From contig CAUDNR010000067.1 in NCBI GenBank assembly GCA_958430865.1, positions 4,292 to 35,826 on the forward strand: DNA of 31,535 bases. Direction: 5' to 3'. The translations under genes and the position numbers were made by a program. The notes under the pieces are model-generated. The model saw nothing but the letters and a program-made list of their open reading frames with translations. It was not told the origin of the DNA and did no database searches. Shown here one piece after another: positions 9,621 to 19,487 of the stretch (its first letter is position 1; every line of letters starts with the position of its first letter). This DNA is from Entrophospora sp. SA101. Lineage: Eukaryota; Glomeromycota; Glomeromycetes; Entrophosporales; Entrophosporaceae.

Positions 9621-10149
9621 TGTTATTTGTTATTTTATTAAATTAGTAAAAATGCTTGAACTTGAGCTTAATTTGGAGTTACAAAATAGTAAACAACTTA
9701 GTGCTAGACTGGCTAAAGCAACTTCAACAAATGAACTTAATTCAAAGTATGCTGAACAATCATTTAAAAATACTTTATATGAGGATCTTACCAATTTATT
9801 GATCCAAAATGTAAAAATAAGATCTGCTGGCGAATTTACACTTTCATGTTTTCAAAGTAGTAAAAAAGGTGGTAAGTATCAACACTTAATTATCAATTAA
9901 TTAATGGTATACATGTATATGTATGTGTGCATATTTTAAACGATTTTGCATTCTTTAAAAATAGATTTAGTCTTTAAACTTTCAACCACGCCTGATTATC
10001 CAGGTATTTATGTGTATTCTCCTTGTATTGATCCTACAAGAGATTCTATATTGTTGAAATCATTACCTCAATTTCTTCAAGAAGAAATTTTATTTTCAAA
10101 AGAAAAAACATTCGAATTCTACTGGAAACTTTTACATGCTTTAAATTAG
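9091..10149 (+). CDS. Monopolin Csm1/Pcs1-like chromosome segregation protein
   Basis: Four exons fit together in phase: 9091-9322, 9413-9520, 9647-9871 and 9965-10149, giving about 249 residues (a second Met at 9130 would give 236). The C-terminal half matches the globular domain of the Csm1/Pcs1 monopolin subunit: LYEDLTNLLIQNVKI opening the domain, FKLSTTPDY, YVYSPCIDPTRD, SLPQFLQEEILFSK and a final FYWKLLHAL. The preceding exons are Lys/Glu-rich and coiled-coil-like (MLELELNLELQNSKQLSARL), as expected for the dimerising rod. In yeasts, Csm1/Pcs1 acts at kinetochores and rDNA to clamp or tether chromosomes. The first exon contains a very hydrophobic Ile-rich run (FIIIILISIIIIKCI), odd for a nuclear protein, so the annotated start is doubtful. 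The exon 2 acceptor is weak. Exons 1-2 lie in the 4-kb duplicated segment; exons 3-4 do not. Confidence 0.75.
9588..9622. repeat. (TTA)n microsatellite in Csm1/Pcs1-like intron 2
   Basis: About ten TTA/ATT units lie just upstream of the exon 3 acceptor. The same array is present at about 31479-31511 in copy 2. Confidence 0.85.
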
Positions 10150-10618
10150 TATGATTTTTATGATATAATAATTAATAAGTATTCTTCTTTGATCAACTAA
10201 TTAAATAATTATTATTACAAGTTGTTATGTTTTATTAATATCATTCAATTTGTTTGATTTTAATCTTCTCTATAAAATAAAATAAAATAAAAGTTGCTAA
10301 ATGGTTAATTGAATTTTTATTTTATTTCATATGTATATATGTATATAGTATTTATTTATTCATTCATATGAATGATTCCACGCCATTAAAGAGATATAAA
10401 ATGTCATTTCTGCAATCAATTAATTTTCAATGTATATATAGTGTGGTGTGTAAATATCATCATAAACAATTTATTTGTCAACGAACCAATCAATAACTTT
10501 AGGGAATTGATTGGTTGATAAATCATTCAGATTTAAGTTTTAATTTTTAATTCTCTAAAATCTAAGCCAATAATCAAGTTTGATAACTAATAAATCTAAA
10601 GCCATTAATAAATAATCT
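10150..10618. other. Gene-free AT-rich stretch between Csm1/Pcs1-like gene and ALG5 fragment
   Basis: It holds the 3' flank of the Csm1/Pcs1-like gene and an (aaaat)n run near 10277-10292. Around 10480-10560 there are local inverted and direct repeats of attgattggttgat / accaatcaat motifs. No gene is seen. Confidence 0.45.
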
Positions 10619-10804
10619 TTAATTTAATGAAACTTTTGAACCATCAATTTCTTTCCAATTAACAGATGCTTCAATGACTGGTATTTTGCAATCAGTAAAA
10701 CTTCTATGTCAAAACAACCTTGGAGTATCTTTTATATTTAGAATACCTAATATGTATAATAATTTGTGAAATGAATGCATTAAAAAGTTTCTTATAAATG
10801 ATCT
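10619..10804 (-). pseudogene. ALG5: ALG5 (dolichyl-phosphate beta-glucosyltransferase) fragment
   Basis: From a TATAG acceptor at 10805 the minus strand reads [20 protein letters not shown] then ILNIKDT, and later CKIPVIEASVNWKEIDGSK. These are two conserved ALG5 segments: the R(S/Y)xxRNxLMxxFH...IxDTQCGFK region and the C-terminal IPxxEVxVNWxEIDGSK. ALG5 transfers glucose from UDP-glucose to dolichyl phosphate at the ER membrane for N-glycan assembly. Between the two segments the family's QCGFKLFT...RWAFDVELLY block is deleted and a TGA is present, and a TAA follows KVSLN. The N-terminal catalytic exons were not found on this strand nearby. It is a truncated pseudogene copy; a functional gene should exist elsewhere. 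Confidence 0.75.
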
Positions 10805-11656
10805 CTATAAAAAAATACATAAAAATACATGAACATTAATATATTTACATTAAATCAAATATACATATAATTTTTAAATAAATTACTGGAAAAATTTTTT
10901 GTCAATGCTAAGTTTCATGATCTATACCTTTTAATTAAAAAATTTTTTGTAATAAATAACACATACAAATTTTTTTTCATTCTGTTCATACTTTTCCAAC
11001 TTGTAAGGTGAAAATCTCACCAAAAAAATTATACGTTGACATGCAAGAAAAAGGCAAAGAAAAGTTTTATATGTGGCCAAAATTTAAATTAATTCATATG
11101 CAAATTTTTAACGTATATTTTATCATTTTTATATGTATCATGCATTACTCACGAATTGCGTCTCAAGTCGCGAATCATGTCTCGCGTCTTGCGTCATGAG
11201 TTGCGTCTTGAGTCAGTTGCATAAAATTATGGTAAGTGACGCAACGTCAATTTTCTTGATTTACAATTGCGTAATGACTCAATTCAATTAATTTCGACCA
11301 CATGTGTAGTGAAGATGTACAGTTATCAAACAAAAAGCAGAGAGAAAAATAATGTGAAATGAATCTTATTGTTAAATAATGATCTATTTTTTTACAGACT
11401 ATTACCACAAAGAAAATTCTCTTTTAATAATTAGAAATATTTAATATATTATAAAATTGCAGAGATAATAGCATTACACTGTATCCAACTTTTTTTTTTA
11501 TTTGGTAGAATAAATCTCAAAGATTGCAAAAATATAAAACAATATATCATAACTTTTTGTTTTTTTATATTGGACATCGTCAGATTTTACATATAAAATT
11601 GAAATATTAAAAAAGGTGAAAAAAATTGCTCCTTATATTTTCAAAATAGACAAGTA

Positions 11657-11826
11657 TATATAGCTTGTAGCCTAGGTCCTGTAGAATATGCATGCAAAAT
11701 TTTCGTGTTTTCTGATTTTTACTATGTCATTATAATTATTAATTGAAATTTGATTTTTTTCAAAAGATATTAATATAGGAAATTAAAATAATTTATAGGG
11801 CCTAGTACTAGGCCACAAACCATATA
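11657..11826. mobile_element. MITE with tatat(a/g)g(c/t)ttgt(a/g)gcctag ends
   Basis: The left end tatatagcttgtagcctag and the inverse of the right end, tatatggtttgtggcctag, agree at 16 of 19 positions. The interior is about 130 bp of AT-rich non-coding DNA. The flanks are too AT-rich to define a target duplication. Confidence 0.6.
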
Positions 11827-11827
11827 G

Positions 11828-11917
11828 TCAACCCCGTTATTCCGTTTAAAAATTTGGTTTAACGGGGTGGATTTATTATTATTGTTTTAACAGGGTTTTT
11901 CGGATTAACAGGGTCGA
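11828..11917. repeat. Inverted repeat, pogo/Tigger-like MITE relic
   Basis: tcaaccccgttattccg on the left pairs with cggattaacagggtcga on the right, and a further internal pair involves aaccccgtt / aacggggt. Short GTTAATCCG-type ends occur in pogo/Tigger MITEs. It abuts the MITE at 11657-11826. Confidence 0.55.
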
Positions 11918-12307
11918 ATATGTAGTTAAAAAATAAAAAAATCTGTTTTTACATATGTACGTACGTACGTATGAACATACGAATGTACGAACGATGATTT
12001 TCTGCGGTGATAAAATACAATAATAATATTATTATTAAGCCGTTAACCCTATTTACTATAATTAACGGATTACCAGATCAGAAAAAACCTCAGTACATAT
12101 CTCGTGGTTTCTAGTGGTGGTGGTGCTGCCATTCGTTGTCACTCTAGTTACTATATATATATATATAAATTGAAGGAAATGATTGTTTGTGAAATGTTAT
12201 ACAATATGCAAACATCGAATAAGTCCATGAAAGAAAATTTCGGAGTTAACATAATATATACTATTGATTAGGAATATGTTGTCTATAAATATCAATAAAA
12301 TAAGTCT

Positions 12308-12742
12308 ATGGATGAAAATTTTCATATTATTCAATGTGAACAATTATTTTCTCTTCAAAAAATCTATTCTTCTCTATTCAACCAAAGCAAGCAGATGAAA
12401 TCAGGTTTCTTGAACTTTATCTTGTGGAAAATCGTTTTATTTTCACTATTTCCATTTGTGATTGCATCCGTTGTCGACGAAGAGTATAAATCTGAAGAGG
12501 ATGTGTATGATGCAATTATTAACACGTTCTTTCCAGTCTTCTTTGTCATTTTGTTCAATGTGAAAGGGGAATCTGGGCCCTGGACTCAATGTGGCCTACG
12601 CATAGCAATAGATAAAAGACTAGAGAAGTATGAAAATCAAATCGTAGATGAAAGTCAAGAGTATGAAACTCTAAAGGAAGAAACCAGGAAAGTGAACAAA
12701 TCAATGGCCGAAATGAACAAATCAATGAGTGAAATGAGTTAA
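12308..12742 (+). CDS. Small membrane protein, two TM segments and a coiled-coil tail
   Basis: This is a single-exon ORF of 144 residues. I see a probable first membrane segment at about residues 36-56 (ILWKIVLFSLFPFVIASVV), a short acidic loop (DEEYKSEEDVYD), a second membrane segment at about 69-85 (INTFFPVFFVILFNV) and a charged helical C-terminus from about 98. The C-terminus ends in two copies of an NKSMxEM heptad-like unit. The start codon itself lies in a similar unit (NKSMDEN), and another (NKSMKEN) is encoded out of frame about 80 bp upstream. After the TAA stop the frame continues RINKIEKSK, so the stop may have truncated a longer coiled coil. I do not recognise a family and infer no function. 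There is no operon-like neighbour. Confidence 0.55.
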   Translation: MDENFHIIQCEQLFSLQKIYSSLFNQSKQMKSGFLNFILWKIVLFSLFPFVIASVVDEEYKSEEDVYDAIINTFFPVFFVILFNVKGESGPWTQCGLRIAIDKRLEKYENQIVDESQEYETLKEETRKVNKSMAEMNKSMSEMS

Positions 12743-14602
12743 AGAATCAATAAAATCGAAAAATCAAAATATATTAATATTGGATGAAATTGTATGTGAA
12801 AAAGAGATAAATCACAATAGTAATTTAACATTAGTTTTCTTTTAGAAAGGACTATTGTGCTGTCACTTACAATATATATATATATATATAAATGATAGCT
12901 TAGCCATATTCCCAACATAAATATATATCCATATCCATAAATATTGTCTTAATAAATAATTTTATTTTTATTCAGTTCTTTATTAATGTGTTATAAAATT
13001 TCCACAATAAAGCTCACTAATAACGACAATATATCATACAAAGTAAATATGAACAATCACAATAATAAGGGTTTAAATGATTGTTTATAATAACGATATC
13101 GCATATATCACTGTTGACAGCAAAAAAATGATATATACATATGTAAACTCGATAAGTAGGTCATGTGGGGGTGGGCTCATATGGCCGACTTATCAAGTAA
13201 ACCGATTTATCGAATTAAATTACTTAAATATTAAGAAAATGGGGTGAAAATTTTGGCCGACTTATCGAGTAAACCGACTTATCGAGTGACTGACTTATCG
13301 AGTTTACATATGTATTTTGTAAAAAAGAAAGTACGTTCTAAATAAACATATAAACCAATTTCAACACTACCGAATTTGTGGATTCAAGTAATTAATTGAT
13401 TAATCAATAATCACTACCCATAATATTTAACTGATATAATTATTAATTGATTGGGACGTTTGAGTTGCTTCTCATCAATTTTTTGGTTAAGAGAAACAAA
13501 GGAAAGAATTACTCTCTTTGTCAGTTCAACCTTGACTGTATCTTTGATTATTGCCATTATGATGATGCTTTTTTGATTTTCTTACGAATATTAATTTGTT
13601 ATAGTTGGAATAAATGTAATAATAATAATAACATATTCATCACTTTTTAAACAAAAAAAATGTTAATAAAAATTATTGGTAAATAAATATAACAGACCTT
13701 ACAATACATACAAGTAAAACGAATAAAAAAACAGAATAAATGAAAAAACAAATAAAACAAATAAAACGAATAATAGAACGAGTAAAATGGATTAATTGAG
13801 TTGTATTACGAATAGTAATAGGATCTCTAGCTATTATACGTTTTGCATTTCGTTTTAATTCTCCATACATATTATTAATGATTATAACAATTTAAAAAAA
13901 ATTTCAATTTTGGTGATGGTTAGATATAATTATATACAAAAAAAAAACAATTTATTTAAATTTAAATTGACTTAAAAAATCGTAGAATGAAATTTTCATT
14001 CTATATAGTATCATTTCATACCATCCCAATTAAATAAATTAATGTTATCTGGAGCGTTGATTGTCTTGTTTCAGATCGTCACATAATAAATCGTTTTTTA
14101 TAAATACTTTTTGAACTTAAATTATTCGCAAAAGTTTCAAGCCAAATTATTCAAATTATTGTCAATGAAATTTTGATTATTTTAAAGATTACATTACTAT
14201 TTTCAAAAAAAAATCTCAAATAGCCAACTTATGTTAATTAATAGTTAAACCCTAGGTAGTACGTGTATAACGAAGTAAAATTGAGCTTAAACTTGTATTA
14301 TCCCAGTGGTTTAACTGATTTATCCCCCACCATTTATGCCATTTTTATGTGTAACTTTTTCCACTATCAAGAAGATTTGTTGGGTGGTTAATAACAAATT
14401 TAATTTATCCTTTTCTAAAATTTGTATATTTCATCTCGCCTTGCGGAATGTTACATTGCTCCACTATTATCACTATTATTAAAAAACTATTACACATTCT
14501 AATAACAATGGTAATTTTAATATTTAAAAATGGAGAGATTTTTTTTTAATTTAGTAATATATATCTTTATATTTATTATAGGAACCTAAGTTGAATATAA
14601 CT
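12743..14602. other. Gene-free stretch left of the Tc1 element
   Basis: It contains an (AT)n run (12871-12890), the MITE at 13135-13315 and a short perfect palindrome (agaatgaaattttcattct, near 13985). Small hydrophobic ORFs near 13447-13650 (+) and 13673-13870 (-) lie in AT-rich sequence, and I do not consider them genes. Confidence 0.45.
13135..13315. mobile_element. MITE with ctcgataagt ends and sub-terminal repeats
   Basis: The perfect terminal inverted repeat is at least 23 bp, from atacatatgtaaactcgata at 13135 to its inverse ending at 13315. The interior has further copies of the arm motif (cttatcaagtaaaccga, ttatcgaatt, cttatcgagtaaaccga, cttatcgagtgac). The structure resembles MITEs of the Tc1/pogo superfamily. 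It has no coding capacity. Confidence 0.85.
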
Positions 14603-14604
14603 TA

Positions 14605-15881
14605 CAGTGTGATTCAAAAAAAATGGTGGTCACAAAAATATTACATAACTCAATGATTACATAACATAATTAAATAAAAATATATTCATTTGAAAGCTGA
14701 TATTCTATTTTATTAAATAATAAGAAATTAATAAGAAATTCTATCACCATTTTTTTCTAAAACTAATTCACATCTTCTTTTCATAGACATAATAATATTT
14801 TTAACCATCTCCTGGGGAATTTTCTCACATTCTTCTACCATAAATCACTTCAATTCATCAACATTTCTAGGCATCCTTTTTTCAACATTATTCTTCATAA
14901 TGTACCACATATTCTCTATTGGATTGAGGTCAGGACTGTTGGATGGCCAGTTAATCATATTAATCCTATTTTCAGCAATGAAATCTTTTGCAACATGTGA
15001 TGTGTGCTTTGAATCATTGTCCTGTTGCAAACACCACCTTCTACCATGCAACCTTTGTGCAGTAGGCAAAAGCTGAGTCTGCAATATGTTGACATAATAA
15101 AGCCCATCCATAATATCAGTAAAACAAAATAATGGTGTTTTACCTTTTAATGAAATCCCTCCCCATGCCATTACTTTTTTGCTATGATTTCAGCAATCTG
15201 TGTGTGAACTGGTCTTTGTCCATATTTGTGCCATCTACGAATTTTGTTATGAAAAAGATCAAATGCTGTCTCATCTGTAAAGATTGTATGGCTCCAATTT
15301 TCATTCAAATGAGCTTGTGCCCATGCTATCTGGGCTTCAAAGTGACGAGTGGTTAGCATTGGAGTTCCAATGGGCACAGAACTTCTGTAACCTTTGTTTT
15401 CATGTAGTAGGTTGTGAAATAGACACATTATGTGTTACTTGGAGTTTAATTGCAAGTTGGTGTGTTGAAATAGCAGTATTATGGCAAGCAACTTGCCTGA
15501 TGGAACATGACAGATTTTGAGTAACCTTCGATGGATGACCATTCTCACCTTTATGTTAAATAGAACCAGTTTCTTTTAGTTTTTTTAAGTTGTTCTCAAT
15601 GGTACGAAGAGGGATGTTTGTTTTTTCATATATTTCTTTTGGTGAATGGATACCATTCATTCAAAAATGAAAAATAGTTTTACATTGTGCTTCTAATTTT
15701 GCATTAACCATTTTTTACAAAGCTTAAAAGTTAAAAGGTAAAGAAAAGACAATGTAATAACATACATGAATATTGATTATCATGTAAACAATCATATCCA
15801 ATCATATTTATCATATAAGTAAATGGTAATTTTTTTAACAGGTTCAAAATAAGCAATCACCATTTTTTTTGAATCACACTG
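14605..15881 (-). mobile_element. Tc1-like DNA transposon, 1277 bp, inactive
   Basis: The terminal inverted repeats are about 24 bp (starting cagtgtgattcaaaaaaaat) and perfectly matched at both ends. The TA dinucleotide target duplication is at 14603-14604 and 15882-15883. One transposase relic runs on the minus strand through most of the interior. Intact ends with a broken transposase mean it could move only if a related enzyme is supplied elsewhere. Confidence 0.95.
14728..15711 (-). pseudogene. Tc1-like (DD34E) transposase pseudogene
   Basis: The relic begins MVNAKLEAQCKTIFHF at 15711 and includes an N-terminal helix-turn-helix-like part (SPKEIYEKTNIPLRTIENNL). The catalytic core is clear: TIFTDETAFDLF (first Asp), WCLQQDNDSKHTS (second Asp) and NWPSNSPDLNPIENMW (Glu). 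There are 34 residues between the second Asp and the Glu, the Tc1 DD34E spacing. The tail (EECEKIPQEMVKNIIMSMKR) ends at 14728. Breaks include a TGA after TIFHF, a TAA after KETGSI, at least one frameshift near 15430, a TAA after IAKK at about 15169 and a TGA after DELK at about 14842. It is dead. Confidence 0.93.
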
Positions 15882-15884
15882 TAC

Positions 15885-16265
15885 ATGGTTCTATTACTGG
15901 ACTTAATTGTTATAGATTACAAAATGAAAATCAAAGGATCACTTACTCTTCCAGATATTTCAGATAATGATTCAAAATCAATAAATGTTACAAGTGAAAC
16001 CCATCCAGTTGCTACTGAAACAGATAATACATGTGACTTGATGAATAATAATCAAGATGCAATTTCCAGTGATACTAGTGTTGATGATTCTAGTATTTCT
16101 AGTGATGCTTTTGATTCAAATAAAAGTATTGATTCGCGTCATACATTCAATGATATTTCCAATATTACATTACCATTTAAAAGATCAAACAATTATAATG
16201 AAATTAAAGGACACAGATTTAAATTTATTAAATATCATAATATTACTATTAATATTCAGAAATAA
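15885..16265 (+). CDS. Hypothetical Ser/Asp-rich protein, possibly truncated by the Tc1 insertion
   Basis: This 126-residue ORF starts immediately after the TA duplication of the Tc1 element. After a hydrophobic start (MVLLLDLIVIDYK) it is hydrophilic and Ser/Asp-rich (DTSVDDSSISSDAFDSNKS at about residues 64-82), ending HNITINIQK. The composition is typical of a disordered protein region. If the transposon is removed leaving one TA, the frame stays open leftwards (PKLNITYMVLLL) to an AG acceptor-like site at 14581, so the first ATG may not be the real start. No family was recognised and no partner gene is nearby. Confidence 0.35.
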   Translation: MVLLLDLIVIDYKMKIKGSLTLPDISDNDSKSINVTSETHPVATETDNTCDLMNNNQDAISSDTSVDDSSISSDAFDSNKSIDSRHTFNDISNITLPFKRSNNYNEIKGHRFKFIKYHNITINIQK

Positions 16266-16388
16266 CTATTACTATTAAATACTCATTACTTCAAACAATT
16301 ACTTGTAATGTTTCGCAGTTTTTTATAAATAAAAAATAGTTAACTGAAATAAATGATGTTACACAGAGGATAATACTTTTAAATTATA

Positions 16389-16541
16389 TCATGATTTTGT
16401 AAGCTCTCCTTCACTAACAAAACCGTTGTCAATATAAAAATTTTCGAAACAATTAATTTTTTTTAAACCATATTCAAACCAGACACCAATTACTGGAAAG
16501 TATTCGAGATTAAATACAATCACGAAAGAACTAATAATAAT
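16389..16541 (-). CDS. Possible terminal exon of an unknown gene
   Basis: About 50 codons are open with natural-looking composition: IVFNLEYFPVIGVWFEYG, then LKKINCFENFYIDNG, ending FVSEGELTKS and a stop at 16389-16391. There is no ATG within it, so it would have to be an internal-to-last exon or a fragment. I do not recognise the family and no upstream exon could be assigned. Confidence 0.25.
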   Translation of the reverse strand: MIISSFVIVFNLEYFPVIGVWFEYGLKKINCFENFYIDNGFVSEGELTKS

Positions 16542-17164
16542 TACTTTTTACAGGTCCAAGATATGATTCATATTTTGGTTTATTTTATTTGCTATCAAAT
16601 TTACCAAAGGCATGATTGAAAAATAAAATCTTTTTGCAAGAAAAAAAAAACTTTAGCAAAAAGAGAAAGTACATGAATATATTAATTAAAAGAAGATTTC
16701 TAAAATAATAAGTAAAGGAGAAGGAAAAGTCCATGTTGAAATTCTCTTTTTTTTGCCTCTCTAAATTTTATCTAAATCTAAAATCAACTTAGAAAAACGT
16801 TTTATTCCGTATTAAATTTATTAATATTAATAAAAATAAAATTTTAAAAATATTATTTTGAGGGGGGGGATCATATAGTTCTTATATAATAATTTACCAT
16901 TAGCTCCATAGTATTTTACTATCTGATTCCTCATCATAGACACCATTACAGTGTCAGTAATTTTATCCTATATACTGCATTGCCTGGTTTATCAATGATA
17001 TAAGATATAAATTAAATTGTGAAAGAATGGAATTGAATATTTGAAGTAAAAACATATTACTATTTGAGATATAATGTAATATTGCAAATAAATTAAAATT
17101 ACCTTGTACAGTATATCCAAATACATCAAGATCCTTAAGGCTCAAGTGTCCATATTTATAATAT

Positions 17165-17262
17165 AACTAGAATGACGACGTGCAACCACCACCATCGCCA
17201 TTCTTTTTAATAAACTAGAATGACGACAAGTGGCGATAATCACCATTCTTTTTGATAAATAA
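17165..17262 (+). repeat. Two-copy 48-bp tandem repeat
   Basis: Both units begin aactagaatgacgac and end with caccattcttttt or gccattcttttt plus ataa. The middles differ (cgtgcaaccaccaccatc versus aagtggcgataat). It looks like an old local duplication. Confidence 0.7.
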
Positions 17263-18194
17263 CACTTGCCTATTTCTTTAATTCGGATCTTGTTCGTTTT
17301 CTCTCTTTGCTTTTTGCTATTATTTTCTAAAAAAAAAAAAAGAAAAAAGATGAGATTGACGCGTTTAAATAATTATTATTGGCACTTAGTGTTGTACAAG
17401 ATTGATTTTTGGGACAGACGCGAATTGAATTTTTTTAGACTCAAAAAAAGATGACAAATGTGAGTGATGTTGTCTGTATAGTTTGGTTCTGAAAATGTGT
17501 TAATAACTAACTCCTAGTGATGAAACTTAAAAATTGCCTAAACTGTGGTTAAAATAAATAAAACAGATTTATCTAAATGCTGTCCAATCGTGCGTTGGAC
17601 ATGTGACCTATATACGTGGCTTCTTTCGTTTTAATAATACGTATTCGTATTTTTTATTAACATTAATATTAACATTGATTCTAGGAGGTGTTAATATTTA
17701 TATTTGCATTTTTATTATTTTACATTTAATATTTTTATTTATATATTTATTTATTTATTTATTTACAAAATAATGTCATTTTTTGTAAACAAATCAATTC
17801 TTTTTTGTTTAATAAAACATTTTGTAGTCGGAAATTAAACAATATGGTTTAATTTTTTTCACCCGCAGTATGTTTCGTCAATTTCTCCAGAAAATTTTCA
17901 TGAGGGAGATTAGGCCCAAACTATGGTTAGTTATGGCCACCATAAATAGACTTGCATCATGAATTACGTCATGCGTCACGCACAACACCAATATAACTGT
18001 TTCGCTTTTTAATTAAATAAAATTTAGGTGAATAAATTTATCTAAATCTATGTAAATCGTAAAATTTTCAGGCCGATCTCGGGTTTGCCTTTAATATTAA
18101 AACATTCAGGTTGACAATTAACTCTCCCGAACCTGGCCAGTTTGGAGCTTTAATTACTTTGTGTTGTAAAAGTTAATTTATAGCAAGCATGCTA

Positions 18195-18204
18195 NNNNNN
18201 NNNN
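18195..18204. other. Assembly gap (10 N)
   Basis: Ten unknown bases mark a scaffold join of two contigs; the fixed length suggests a placeholder rather than a measured gap. Order and distance across it depend on linking data that cannot be judged here. Confidence 0.98.
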
Positions 18205-19487
18205 TCAATCAATTTACACTATAATTGATAAATTAATATTTGCTGTTAATATTCCAATTTTTGGAATAAATTGACAATCTTATAGTCATTAGAAAGCTGA
18301 AGTTACATCATCCATCATACTGAAAAATTACATATTGTTTATTATAGAGACTTTAAAGATCGCCTACAATTTAAAACATCAACTGCTCATGTTAAAATTC
18401 TTTGATTTTTTTAAATTTTGATTAATTAATAAAAATACTGAACTGATTGGAATGAAAATACCACTATTAGGATGACATTCTGCCCTGATTTATGGTTATG
18501 TGTGTTTGCTGAATTATTGTTATATATTCTTGTACTTCATATCTGACTCATATAATAAAAAACAATATAATTATTTACTGATTTATATTAAATACAATAT
18601 TAAATATATTCATTTATTAATGTAGTGAGAGTTATTTTAACCCATTAAATTATTATTATTACCTTTTAGTTTTCTTAAACATAAATATATCCATCCATAA
18701 GGTTGATTTTATGTGGTAGTAATAGTTATTCCAAAACTCACTATGCTAGTTGAATTAAAAGATATATATATAATCATGCATTTTCTTTTACAAGTAAAAA
18801 ATATAATGTGAATTTTCTATTGATAAACAAAGCTTATTAGTAAAGAATTATTTTATTTATTAAGGAATTATACATTTGAGATGTGGATCATAGAAGTTGA
18901 CCTTGTTTCCATTTGTCCATGCCTCGCCAACACAATGTAATATTATTTCTAAAAACCAAATGGTGGCTTCTTGTTTATGTTTTATTGAAATTACAAGTTC
19001 AAAATAATTTGTTGTAACATGATTAAGAATTGAAGGCGTAACTTTCAACAAGTAATTCTTTTCCGTTTTTTTAGTAAACCATAGCTAAAATTTTGCAAGG
19101 AAATAAAATAAGTCTCAAAGAATGCGTGTACAAAATATCACGTTTCTGGTTAAAACTTCATGTGGGTGTGCTAGGTGACAAATGAAAAAGTTCCTTCGAT
19201 TTTAATAGTAAAAATTGACATGTTGCACAAAATTTCTACATAGTTATTACAGTAGACATGTCGATCGCGTGAAATGTCGCCTGACTGATAGTCCTTTTTT
19301 TCTTTGCGGAGTGTGTAACAAACAATTTCTCGCAATAATGAACTTGTATAACTTTTAAAGTATGTGATTTGTGTACCGCTACCATAATTATAAATTTTTT
19401 TACTAAGTTACTAACTATTATTTTTCAAACTTTTATTTGTTATTTTTATTTCGTTATTTTTATTATAAGCAAAATTATAGCTATCTA
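18205..19487. other. Gene-free stretch right of the gap
   Basis: The sequence is AT-rich with no motif-supported gene. A 63-residue minus-strand ORF at 18860-19051 (containing CVGEAWTNGNKVNFYDPH) has plausible composition but no recognised family or splice partners. Confidence 0.4.

Larger units (their letters stand above)
5587..9644 (+). repeat. Large duplicated segment, copy 1 (about 4.06 kb)
   Basis: The segment from gattttgcagatg (5587) to ttattaaatt (9644) recurs at 27498-31535 in the same orientation. The offset is 21911 bases before the VNTR and 21891 after it. Wherever I compared the copies, the differences lay in the hexamer VNTR (a 21-bp indel and a few substitutions) and in one 1-bp A-run indel at about 7075. 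It carries a short terminal exon (DDLDLERLQL), PIF1 exon relics, the MKLEW-type pseudogene, MITEs, the 8015-8545 ORFs and Csm1/Pcs1 exons 1-2. Copy 1 continues past 9644 into the rest of the Csm1/Pcs1-like gene. Confidence 0.95.
10805..12307. other. Long gene-free, repeat-rich stretch
   Basis: No convincing gene is present. It contains a CpG-rich patch (about 11150-11290) with repeated ttgcgtc/tcatg motifs in an otherwise AT-rich background, two inverted-repeat elements (11657-11826 and 11828-11917), a tacg microrepeat (about 11946-11972) and an (AT)n run at about 12151-12166. A gttaaccc...aacggatta segment at 12043-12075 may be a further transposon relic. Confidence 0.5.
16266..18194. other. 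Gene-poor stretch before the assembly gap
   Basis: Apart from the possible exon at 16389-16541 (-), I see no gene. It contains a 48-bp tandem duplication (17165-17262), A-runs near 17330-17355 and an (ATTT)n tract near 17735-17765. A cgtc/tcatg-rich patch at 17955-17985 resembles the CpG-rich patch near 11150-11290. Confidence 0.45.

Noticed and set aside
13673..13870. 65-residue minus-strand hydrophobic ORF
   Set aside because: The hydrophobic half comes from an (ACGAATAAA)-like degenerate repeat; no family was recognised.
18860..19051. 63-residue minus-strand ORF with natural-looking composition
   Set aside because: No recognised domain, no splice partners and no conserved neighbours; mentioned only in the note on the surrounding gene-free stretch.
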